Shown: positions 42,625 through 50,824 of the stretch, piece by piece | Layout: the number at the start of each line of letters is the position of its first letter | How positions within the stretch are numbered: position 1 is the stretch's first letter | Origin: Planctobacterium marinum | GTDB lineage: Bacteria > Pseudomonadota > Gammaproteobacteria > Enterobacterales > Alteromonadaceae | Assembly: GCF_020687805.1 (NCBI RefSeq) | Contig: NZ_JAJEWQ010000004.1 | Location: 372,001 to 436,000, forward strand | DNA: 64,000 nt | Reading direction: 5' to 3' | The notes under the pieces: model-generated | The model's input: the letters and a program-made list of their open reading frames with translations, nothing else | The model's database searches: none | What the model was told of the DNA's origin: nothing | Program-made: the position numbers and the translations under genes

Positions 42625-43677
42625 ATGAACAGAACAATACCAAAAACCATTTTTTCCACCAGCACCATCGATATTCAGGATAAAATACCGCTCTGGCAGG
42701 AGGCTATTTCCGCGCTATTTTCAATAGATTTGCCTCCCGAAGTGATGTTTTTCGACAGTGATACCAAGGTGGATAGCTATCTCATTGGTGGCTTAATGAT
42801 GTCGAATTGCCACTCCTTCAGACAGTCTTTTAGTCGGGGAACCAAAGAGATAGTGCAAAGTGGCATGGATCACTTTTTGGTGCAATTGTACGTTCGCGGT
42901 ACCAATCAAATTTTGCTCGATGATCGTTGTTTGAATGTCTACCCAGGGGATATTCAGGTACTGGATTTATTGCAGGTTCACAAAGCACAAATTGCCAGTG
43001 ATGGTTGCAACGCCAGTTATCAGTTTGAAAACCTGAATCTGTTTATTCCCCGGTATCAACTTGAAGCCCTGATCCCCAATGCAGAGCAGTTACACAATCG
43101 GGTGTTCAGATCCGGTACTGCCATCAATGAAGTCATAAAAAGCTACATGCTGACCCTGTTTGGCAATGCCGCTGGCATGTCGACTGAAGAAGCGCAGGCA
43201 GTAACGCAGCCGACAATTGAGCTAATCGCATCACTGCTGGTGTGCAATCAGCACCTGAATGAAATGCATCGCCAGGGCGCAGATTCTGCAAAGGTGATTC
43301 AGGTGATTAAAGTGATAGACAAACATATTGATAGCCAGCTTACACCGGATTTTATTGCTGCTGCCGTTGGAGTGTCACGCACTTATTTGTATCGGCTCTG
43401 CGAATCCTGGGGTGGGGTTATGAATTTAGTGAAATGTCGACGTCTAAAACTGGCATTTAATTTATTAAAAAGTCGCCCTCAATCTCAGATTCAGGAAATT
43501 GCGTATTTATCGGGATTTTCCAGTAACCAACTATTTTCCAGAAGCTTTAAAGCGCATTTTGGTATTTTACCGACGGAAGTGAAAATGTCTGCCAATGATT
43601 CTAATGTGCCTCAAAACTTTGTGGTGCCTGATGAAAATACCCGTTTCGTTGACTGGATGAAATCGCTTTCAGCGTAA
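42625..43677 (+). CDS. AraC-family transcriptional regulator
   Basis: 350 residues from ATG 42625 (GGGAAG ribosome binding site 6 bases away); the frame is open further upstream to 42547 but without one. The N-terminal half resembles the AraC-type ligand-binding domain found in FeaR/ChpD-like regulators (SFSRGTKEIVQSGMDHFLVQLYVRG, VYPGDIQVLDL). The C-terminal 100 residues hold two helix-turn-helix motifs (DFIAAAVGVSRTYLYRLCES and IQEIAYLSGFSSNQLFSRSFKAHFGILPTEVK). It lies 112 bases upstream of the lipoprotein/vitellogenin-like pair on the same strand and may regulate it. Confidence 0.88.
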   Translation: MNRTIPKTIFSTSTIDIQDKIPLWQEAISALFSIDLPPEVMFFDSDTKVDSYLIGGLMMSNCHSFRQSFSRGTKEIVQSGMDHFLVQLYVRGTNQILLDDRCLNVYPGDIQVLDLLQVHKAQIASDGCNASYQFENLNLFIPRYQLEALIPNAEQLHNRVFRSGTAINEVIKSYMLTLFGNAAGMSTEEAQAVTQPTIELIASLLVCNQHLNEMHRQGADSAKVIQVIKVIDKHIDSQLTPDFIAAAVGVSRTYLYRLCESWGGVMNLVKCRRLKLAFNLLKSRPQSQIQEIAYLSGFSSNQLFSRSFKAHFGILPTEVKMSANDSNVPQNFVVPDENTRFVDWMKSLSA

Positions 43678-43789
43678 AAAAGGACAGAGAGACAATTATT
43701 AAGTACGTAGCTACAATTTACCCCGATTAGGCGTTGATATACTCAGGTTACTTGCATTGAACATGCGTATTTTCTGGAGCTAACCTGAT

Positions 43790-45763
43790 ATGTCGCTTAA
43801 TCATTACTTATTTAAAACCTTACCTGTCGGTATGTTGCTTGTCTGCCTGAGTGGATGCGGTGGTTCCGATGATCCTGCCCCTGAGGTTGTTGAAGAAACA
43901 CCGGAACCCATTTTATTACCGACTGTTGAAGAAAACGTCGTTATTACGGACCTGGATACAAATTCACTGGTTCAATATGCGGAGTTGGATACCCTGCAAC
44001 TGGATTTTGCCTATGAAGTGCGAAGTCTGGATGAAGATGATATTGCTGAAAATGGTATCGACCTGAGTTTTCATCTGGTTAGCGAAACACCCATGGATGA
44101 CGGTACCTATGACAGCCACTTTTTAGGTATGGCCTGGCTTGAAGCACCTGAGGTAGGTAGTAACATTGCCAGCGCCACATTTATTGTGCCCAATGTTCAA
44201 AAAGGTGGGGATTATCGTATCTACACCGTAGTGGATGCCTCGGAGTTAGAAACACAAAGAGACGAAACGCTCAACACCTCAGTGGAAGCTTACTTTGACG
44301 CGCTGTTGAGTTCAGATGCTCCTTACGAGCTGATAGCAATTGGCAATGCTGCCAACGATTTTGAAATTGTTTATGCCGAGATCAGCTCCGATGTAGTCGT
44401 GCTGGATAACGTCGCAAATGATGACTTAGCCGGTGAAAATCGCATTGACCTGTCCGGTTATATGGATGCCAGATATATGGGCAGCGATCTCAGCGCCGAT
44501 CAGGCTGAGTTAACCATTGAGGTCATGATCAATGGTGTATACGAAGAAGTTCTGCACTGGGACGATGCGAATGATCAGTTTGTTTTAGGCAGTGATTCAC
44601 CGTTATTGTTTGAGGTGGATTACGAGCACGGCGATTCTATTCAGGACAGCATCGATGAAAGCTTGCCTGAAGAGTCTTCTGAAGAAGAAGCCACCGAACA
44701 CGTCGCTTTTCAGATAGCTTTCACTGATCAGCAATTAGCCACATTGACGGAATCGTATTTGCTGGAACAGGCCGACAACGATACTGAGTTGAGCCAGATC
44801 TCCCTGAGGCTCACCATCAATGATACCACGGGAGACAGTGATGAAGATCTCAGCAACAACATCAGATTATTGAGCGTCCCTTATTTTGTATTTACACCGG
44901 AGGCACAAACCGGTGACAGGTTCGCTGCCCGCGCCCAACAGGAATTATATCCTTCGTTAACGGGTTCATTCGGAGCCGGATATGGTGATCCCAAGAAAGT
45001 TAAAGCCGGTGTTGCTTTTGGCGGGGGAGTGAAGGGTAATTTTCCTGAAAAATCAGCATCTATCGAGGCAAGTGGCAAAATCAGCGTTACTATATTTGAA
45101 AATGACGTGGATATCACCAGCGCCCGGGCGGAATTAACCGGCTACCTGGAAAACGGTAAGGAGTCGGAGTTTTACCTTGGCGTCGATGTTTTGGGTTACA
45201 AGGTTTACGAGAATTTCGAGAAGAAAGAAGAAATCAGTATCTCCCTGCCAGCGTTGACGTTTCCCAAAGAGCAAATGCTGGCAGAAGCTAACTTTTGGAT
45301 CAAGTTTATTCCTATTACTGTGGCGGCCGGTATTAGCGGCAGTTTCGGTTTTCAGTTGACTGAGATCAAATACAGCAACAACAGTAGCGAGCAACGACTG
45401 TCGTTTAAGAGCAATGTGGCGAAAGTAGATGTCGGCGCTATTGCCCGCGGTGGTCTGGGAGTCCCTAAGTTTAACGCAGGTGTCGCAGTGAACCTTAAAG
45501 CGATCGAAAACACCCTTAAGCTGGATGGCTATGCTGATATTTCCAAAATGCTGACTGATGAGCAAATCGGTTATGGTTTTAAATTACACGATCAGATTGA
45601 CGTGATCCGTGGTCGAATTGGTGTTTACGCAGAGGGCCCCTGGCCTAAAATTACCCCCTGGTTTATCGACTTTACGGCTAAGTATTTTTGGATTTACGAA
45701 ACGCCCGGAATTTATTCCACAGAGTTTGATATTCTGAACCACAGTGGCACCTTTTCGCTGTAA
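43790..45763 (+). CDS. Large beta-rich lipoprotein, partner of the vitellogenin-like protein
   Basis: 657 residues. The signal peptide ends in LSGC, so the mature protein is lipid-anchored, followed by an acidic linker (GGSDDPAPEVVEETPEP). Residues 60-370 look like two or three Ig-type beta domains. Residues about 380-657 are alternating hydrophobic/polar beta strands rich in Gly and Ala (SLTGSFGAGYG, VKAGVAFGGGVKGNF), like a large open beta sheet. No known family is recognised. Its stop and the next gene's start overlap by one base (TAATG), so the two are translationally coupled. I infer that it supplies the lipid-facing beta sheets of a split lipid transfer complex; this is a hypothesis. 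Confidence 0.72.
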   Translation: MSLNHYLFKTLPVGMLLVCLSGCGGSDDPAPEVVEETPEPILLPTVEENVVITDLDTNSLVQYAELDTLQLDFAYEVRSLDEDDIAENGIDLSFHLVSETPMDDGTYDSHFLGMAWLEAPEVGSNIASATFIVPNVQKGGDYRIYTVVDASELETQRDETLNTSVEAYFDALLSSDAPYELIAIGNAANDFEIVYAEISSDVVVLDNVANDDLAGENRIDLSGYMDARYMGSDLSADQAELTIEVMINGVYEEVLHWDDANDQFVLGSDSPLLFEVDYEHGDSIQDSIDESLPEESSEEEATEHVAFQIAFTDQQLATLTESYLLEQADNDTELSQISLRLTINDTTGDSDEDLSNNIRLLSVPYFVFTPEAQTGDRFAARAQQELYPSLTGSFGAGYGDPKKVKAGVAFGGGVKGNFPEKSASIEASGKISVTIFENDVDITSARAELTGYLENGKESEFYLGVDVLGYKVYENFEKKEEISISLPALTFPKEQMLAEANFWIKFIPITVAAGISGSFGFQLTEIKYSNNSSEQRLSFKSNVAKVDVGAIARGGLGVPKFNAGVAVNLKAIENTLKLDGYADISKMLTDEQIGYGFKLHDQIDVIRGRIGVYAEGPWPKITPWFIDFTAKYFWIYETPGIYSTEFDILNHSGTFSL

Positions 45764-47511
45764 TGAATAACCGAACCTTAATTATCCTGGGGCTGTTGGG
45801 GTTCGGACCTGCCTGCTTTGGTGGGTCCGGACCCAACACAGACTGCCGTACCAGTTATTCTTTCAGTACCCGGACGCACGCTGAAATTAACATGGGACAA
45901 GTCGTTAATAACCATCATCACCTTTCCGGTTATCTGTCCATTAAAGCACTAAATCGGGATGAATCGGGCCGTTGGTGGGGGCTACATTTTACCAATGTCC
46001 TGGAAAAAGCGGATGGGATGCCTCAGGTAGATCCGGTATTTGCTCGGCCATTCGCGGTATATCGCCAAAACGATGGATTACTCGGGCCATTTAAATTTTT
46101 TGAGCCTTTAACAGAGCAACAACAAAAGAAACTCAAAGGCCTGGCCTATACGCTACAGTTTAATCACGCTGACATTGCTGGCCCCTGGATACACAAGGAG
46201 CGCGACAATTCCGGTTTGTACGAAGTGAGTTATCAAAAGCAGGACAATGCCCTGTTAAAACAAAAAGCCCGCTATCTCACCGAGCAACCTGTCAAAAAGC
46301 AACCCAACCGGTTAGCCAGGTTAGACAAGATAAACATCCTGGAATCTACACAGACAATTCACCCATCAGCATGTTGGCTAAAACGTACCCTGGGAAAGGA
46401 AAAGCTGCAAATAGACGTTTTTAGCGGAGAATACACGGCGAAAACCGAACAGTATTTTAGCTTCGAGACTAACTCCAAATTAGCCAATACTGTATTGTGG
46501 CAAATGCCGGCTGATATTCATCACTGGGCAGAAAAAACCGAACAACCGGCTAATCTGACAGAAGCGGAACTCGCTGCAATGCGCGAAGTCTTACTGGCGA
46601 CATTAGCTGAAATTGACCTTGAAGCTATAAGCGTTGATGAATTACTCAGTGTGCTGAAAAATTTTGACATTGTATTGCCAGTTTTACAGCAATTTTTTCG
46701 TGAAAATACCTTGAGTGAAGCGCAACAGATGACCTTGTTTCACGCGCTTGGACTGATGGACAGTCCTGGCAGCAATCTGTTGCTGGTGGCCTTGATGAAT
46801 GAACAGGAGTTGCAATATGCGACGCGGTTCCGCGCTATTCAGGCATTAACTCAGGGAACCCGACCATTGACTAAAGCGCTGACAGAAAGCCTGCTAAACA
46901 GCATTGAGGAAAACAGTTTTCCGGACAGGCCCGATATGCGTGGTGCGTCGCTGATGGCATTTGGCGCGATGCTTAATCGCCGTGAAAACAATGAGTTTTC
47001 GCAGCTTCTGACAGTGGAGATGATGGACAGATTACTCTTGGCTGAGAACGAACGGGACAAAGCTTCTTATCTGGCAGCACTGGGTAATACTTATGACGAA
47101 AGTGTCACGGATACGGTAACCAATCATATCGCCGATAATTCCGCCTCTGTCAGGGCCAATGCAGCCTATGCCTTAGGTCAGATAGGGTCTGAAAAAGCTA
47201 AGCAGGCATTGAATTTTATGTTGCACCGGGAAACGGATGGCTTTGTACAGGGGGAAGTGCTGGGCGCGATTGCTCAGTTTGAGCTGGATGAAAAGGATCT
47301 TCAGGTGGTGTCTGAATTGGCGCAAAACAGCCAGCGGGATGGCACCCGTAAACGCGCGATAGAAGCGCTGTCAAAACAGAAAAAGCATCAGCAACTGGTT
47401 AGCCAGAAACTGAATCAGATTTTAAAAACCGAACGCAATCGTGAGAATTTTGAACAGGCTGCCAGGGCATTGGCACAATTTTCCGATGAAAAAGTCGGGA
47501 CAGAAAACTAG
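45763..47511 (+). CDS. Secreted vitellogenin/MTP-like protein with helical (HEAT-like) repeats
   Basis: 582 residues with a signal peptide ending near ACFG. Residues 25-165 resemble the N-sheet of large lipid transfer proteins: CRTSYSFSTRTHAEINMG, HHLSGYLSIKA, an ARPFAVYRQNDGLLGPF segment, and IHKERDNSGLYEVSYQ in the place where vitellogenins have their ExDxxGxCxTxYE motif. Residues about 265-580 form a helical solenoid, including YLAALGNTYDESVTDTV and SVRANAAYALGQIGS, matching the ALGNAGHP/AALWALR pattern of vitellogenin, MTP and ApoB. A plain HEAT-repeat protein is the alternative. It is coupled to the preceding lipoprotein. Confidence 0.65.
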   Translation: MNNRTLIILGLLGFGPACFGGSGPNTDCRTSYSFSTRTHAEINMGQVVNNHHHLSGYLSIKALNRDESGRWWGLHFTNVLEKADGMPQVDPVFARPFAVYRQNDGLLGPFKFFEPLTEQQQKKLKGLAYTLQFNHADIAGPWIHKERDNSGLYEVSYQKQDNALLKQKARYLTEQPVKKQPNRLARLDKINILESTQTIHPSACWLKRTLGKEKLQIDVFSGEYTAKTEQYFSFETNSKLANTVLWQMPADIHHWAEKTEQPANLTEAELAAMREVLLATLAEIDLEAISVDELLSVLKNFDIVLPVLQQFFRENTLSEAQQMTLFHALGLMDSPGSNLLLVALMNEQELQYATRFRAIQALTQGTRPLTKALTESLLNSIEENSFPDRPDMRGASLMAFGAMLNRRENNEFSQLLTVEMMDRLLLAENERDKASYLAALGNTYDESVTDTVTNHIADNSASVRANAAYALGQIGSEKAKQALNFMLHRETDGFVQGEVLGAIAQFELDEKDLQVVSELAQNSQRDGTRKRAIEALSKQKKHQQLVSQKLNQILKTERNRENFEQAARALAQFSDEKVGTEN

Positions 47512-47560
47512 AGCGTGTTGACCGGCTGCAAAATTGTAGCGCAAAGATCAGCACGCTCTA
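47509..47560. terminator. Strong hairpin between convergent genes
   Basis: TAGAGCGTGTTGA (47509-47521) pairs with TCAGCACGCTCTA (47548-47560) with one U-G wobble around a 26-base loop; its first bases are the stop codon of the vitellogenin-like gene. TTGACTTGCTTTTG follows. It probably ends transcripts from both sides. Confidence 0.6.
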
Positions 47561-47593
47561 TTGACTTGCTTTTGTTCACCGCGATGGCGGCAC

Positions 47594-48586
47594 TCATTCC
47601 GGGATTTTAGCGGACAACGGCAGTCTGGTTTTTCGGCTCAGTAAGCGGTTTTTACAAGCGATAAATGGTCTGGCGTACGCATCCAGTAACGACTTGTGTG
47701 ACGGCTCCTTTTTATCCAGCCCGAACAACAAAAAGCGCGTTTTGCCGGACAGCACTAATGTGCCAAATAATCGGTCCCAGATGGCCAGTGCTGTACCGAA
47801 GTTTTTATCGTGAAACTGCACCTGACGGCTGTGATGAATTTGATGTTGTACCGGGCTGATAAACCACTTTTCAAGGGTGTCGCCCCAACGCCATTTAACA
47901 TGAGAGTGACGCAGGTTAGAGCCCATCACATTGAACAAAAATATAAATACATTTGCCCCTAAAATATCCGCCATGGACAGGGTCGGACCAAACAGGAAAT
48001 AGCAGACTCCTACAGCGCAGCCTTGCGCCAGACCCATGCGGCAGGCGTACAGGAAGCTCTCCAGCGGATGTGAGCGGTACACTGTCATGGGAGTCAGTAC
48101 CAGTGCTGAGTGGTGCACCTTGTGAAACTCCCAAAGAAACGGGACTTTGTGTAATAAATAGTGCAGTAAAAATCGGGTGAAATCGTCAAACAGAAACAGC
48201 ACCAGGGTGAAAACAAATATGACGATGGCATCGTTTTCGATACCGGTCAGCAATTGCTTTTGGCCGAAAGTCCATTCCAGCGCATCGCTCAGACCCATGG
48301 CAATAGGCACCATAGTAAGAATGAGGGGCGCCCACAAAAACGCGCGGACCAGGCGATTCACAATAAACAGTTGATAGTCCAGTACGGCGCTTTTATGCAG
48401 CCAGACTTTAGGGTTGAACAGGTAGTAAAAAAAGCCCTTATCGTTTTTAACCTTGCGCTGCTGAGCAATGTACACCCACAAAGCGAATATCAGCGCCCCT
48501 GCGATGTATCCCAAAAACAGGCGCTTGTTGGGATCCAGCAGGTAACGGCCAAGTTCGATAAGTTCGGATTTAAATTGCTCTAGCAT
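47594..48586 (-). CDS. Sterol desaturase / fatty acid hydroxylase family membrane protein
   Basis: 330 residues with four to five membrane segments. The di-iron histidine boxes are present: HYLLH, FHKVHHS and, near the C-terminus, HQIHHS, plus HSHVKW. These enzymes hydroxylate or desaturate sterols, carotenoids, fatty acids or alkylglycerols. It follows the TonB receptor gene after 9 bases, so it is the third gene of the imelysin/receptor operon; the link between a di-iron lipid enzyme and iron uptake is unusual. The substrate is unknown. Confidence 0.88.
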   Translation of the reverse strand: MLEQFKSELIELGRYLLDPNKRLFLGYIAGALIFALWVYIAQQRKVKNDKGFFYYLFNPKVWLHKSAVLDYQLFIVNRLVRAFLWAPLILTMVPIAMGLSDALEWTFGQKQLLTGIENDAIVIFVFTLVLFLFDDFTRFLLHYLLHKVPFLWEFHKVHHSALVLTPMTVYRSHPLESFLYACRMGLAQGCAVGVCYFLFGPTLSMADILGANVFIFLFNVMGSNLRHSHVKWRWGDTLEKWFISPVQHQIHHSRQVQFHDKNFGTALAIWDRLFGTLVLSGKTRFLLFGLDKKEPSHKSLLDAYARPFIACKNRLLSRKTRLPLSAKIPE

Positions 48587-48595
48587 AAAGCCTGA

Positions 48596-50821
48596 TTAAA
48601 AATTGTATTTAACCCCTACCTGTAATTGTTGTGGACGGTTTGGTCTGGCACCATAAGGACGGCGACTAACAATGCTGGCGTCATCCAGCAAGTTGTCCAC
48701 CTTGGCATAGACCCTGACAGCCGATGAAAAACGATAGTAGGCAGCAATATCGATAACGGTAAAGCTGTCACTTAACTTTCCGGCCAGAGGGTTATCCAGG
48801 GGGCTATCTGTCAGGGCCGCCTGACCACTTTCCGGCATGGCGTCGGTATACACAATATTGCCCTTGATGCTCCAATTTTCGCCTTCCAGGCCGACACTTA
48901 AAGTAGCCTGATGTCTGGCGAGATATGGCAAAGGGTTACCTTCGTCAACAAAATTCCACAAAGAAAAGGGTGAGTAAAAACTCTCTTTAAACTCAGAGTC
49001 GGTAAAGGTGTACATGACATCAACCGGCACCTCCAGTCGCGATCCCACCGAAAACACAGTACCTGCTGCCATTTCGAGACCGTACACATCAACGCTGCCA
49101 CCACTAAAGGCAAGATCAGTATCACAGCCCGCTGAAAAAGAGCAAGATTCGATCAGGTTGGAATAATCGTTAAAAAACGCCACTGACTCAAAATGACTGT
49201 CTTTACCGCTGAAGCGATAACCCAGCTCATAGTTGACGCTTTTTTCAAACTCAATGGATTCGTCCTGTGCCGGGCTGGTAGGTACAAACCCACGGTGTAC
49301 ACCGGTAAACAGCACTGATTGCTCAGTCAGTTGATACAGGATACTGAATCTGGGCAAAAAGATATCATTGCTTTTTTGCAAGGCATCGTCTTCGCTGCCG
49401 GGTGCCCGATTCTGAAAATCACCATCGATATTTTCGTATCTGAGTCCCGCAGTAATGACGAAATTACCCCAAGAGAGAGTATCCTGAATGTATACCGATA
49501 TAGCATCCGTCTGTTCTGTATTGGTGGTGCTGGCTTTGGAGCCTTCTCCGGTGGCGACCAGGGCACCACTTCTCATAAAGTAGTTTTCGATGGTGTGGTT
49601 GCGCTGGATTTCGTCCTGATGAAAACGCACCCCAAATTCGACGAGATGTTCAATGCCACTCATTGCTAAGCTAAGATCACCGTCGATTTGAATACCCTGA
49701 GAGTAGAGTGAGCGATCATTGTTACCCAATTCCAGCAGCTCTCTGGCGGAACCGTCGATATCACCGCGCAATACGCTTAATAACTCAAAGTGTCGCGGTT
49801 CGTCGGAATCTGAAACTATATCCAGCAGGCTGGGTAAGGTTTCTCCGAAAGAACTGACAAAGCGATTGAGTTTGTTCCATGCCCGGTCAAGATCGGTGCG
49901 ATAGGCCTGAGTGGCCAGATTCCAGTTGCTGCCTTCAACAAAATGCGACAGGGTAAACGCACTGTGCTCCCAATCCATTTTATCCTGTTGTCCACCGGCG
50001 TAACGCTGGTAGGGGTTGTCCCGGAAGTCTTCGTCAGTCAGGCCGGTATAGGTAAAGTTCGACACTTCATCGGCGTAATTTGCTTTAAAAATGAGTTCCT
50101 GAGACAGCGATCCTGAGGACAGGTCGTAACGCAACTTCAGGTTGTAGTCGTTCTTTTCAAAACCTACATCACCGCCATTATCCAGCTCCTGAAAGCCGTC
50201 TGAACGCAATGTTACCCCTTCGACCAGCAGGCCAAAGCGATCACTGATATTTTTGCCATAATAGCCATGCAGTTTCTGATAGCCGTCAGTGCCCAGGGCC
50301 ACATCAATCTGACCCTCGTCCAGCTCAGGGACGCTTCGGGTTAGCATATTAAGGGCACCCGCTACGGTATTGGGGCCGTATTTGATCGCGGCAGGCCCTT
50401 TGGTGACTTCTACTCCCACCATTTTGCTGGTGAGAGGGAAAAAATAGGCAGAAGGCGCTGAATAGGGGGCAGGGCCAATCAACAGACCGTCTTCCATGAT
50501 ATTTATTTTCTTACTGCGCTCCGGGGTAACACCGCGAAAACCAATGTTGGGGCGCAACCCGAATCCATCTTCCAGACGAACATTGACACCGGGCACCGTG
50601 GCCAGGATACGGGCGATATCATCGTATTCGAACTGTTCCAGTTCCACCTCATCAACCAGTGCCACAGAGCCGGCAGAAAGCTCCATACTGCGCTGATTGC
50701 CGATAATACTGATACGTTCGATAGACTGAGTATTGGTTTCCTCATCAGCGCTCACCGGGTGCGCCAAAAGGCAGCAGGAGGCAGCCCCAACTGCTGCAGT
50801 AATTTGCCTGATATTTTTCAT
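48596..50821 (-). CDS. TonB-dependent outer membrane receptor (FecA-like, iron uptake)
   Basis: 741 residues. A signal peptide (ends HPVSA) is followed by a TonB-box-like ERISIIG. The plug domain has ILATVPGVNVRLEDGFGLRPNIGFRGVTPERSKKINIMEDG and VEVTKGPAAIKYGPNTVAGALNMLT. The C-terminal beta-barrel ends in the canonical ...QLQVGVKYNF. The plug is closest to FecA-type receptors. It lies 3 bases after an imelysin-domain gene, a pairing seen in iron acquisition loci. The transported chelate is not identifiable here. Confidence 0.93.
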   Translation of the reverse strand: MKNIRQITAAVGAASCCLLAHPVSADEETNTQSIERISIIGNQRSMELSAGSVALVDEVELEQFEYDDIARILATVPGVNVRLEDGFGLRPNIGFRGVTPERSKKINIMEDGLLIGPAPYSAPSAYFFPLTSKMVGVEVTKGPAAIKYGPNTVAGALNMLTRSVPELDEGQIDVALGTDGYQKLHGYYGKNISDRFGLLVEGVTLRSDGFQELDNGGDVGFEKNDYNLKLRYDLSSGSLSQELIFKANYADEVSNFTYTGLTDEDFRDNPYQRYAGGQQDKMDWEHSAFTLSHFVEGSNWNLATQAYRTDLDRAWNKLNRFVSSFGETLPSLLDIVSDSDEPRHFELLSVLRGDIDGSARELLELGNNDRSLYSQGIQIDGDLSLAMSGIEHLVEFGVRFHQDEIQRNHTIENYFMRSGALVATGEGSKASTTNTEQTDAISVYIQDTLSWGNFVITAGLRYENIDGDFQNRAPGSEDDALQKSNDIFLPRFSILYQLTEQSVLFTGVHRGFVPTSPAQDESIEFEKSVNYELGYRFSGKDSHFESVAFFNDYSNLIESCSFSAGCDTDLAFSGGSVDVYGLEMAAGTVFSVGSRLEVPVDVMYTFTDSEFKESFYSPFSLWNFVDEGNPLPYLARHQATLSVGLEGENWSIKGNIVYTDAMPESGQAALTDSPLDNPLAGKLSDSFTVIDIAAYYRFSSAVRVYAKVDNLLDDASIVSRRPYGARPNRPQQLQVGVKYNF

Positions 50822-50824
50822 GTT

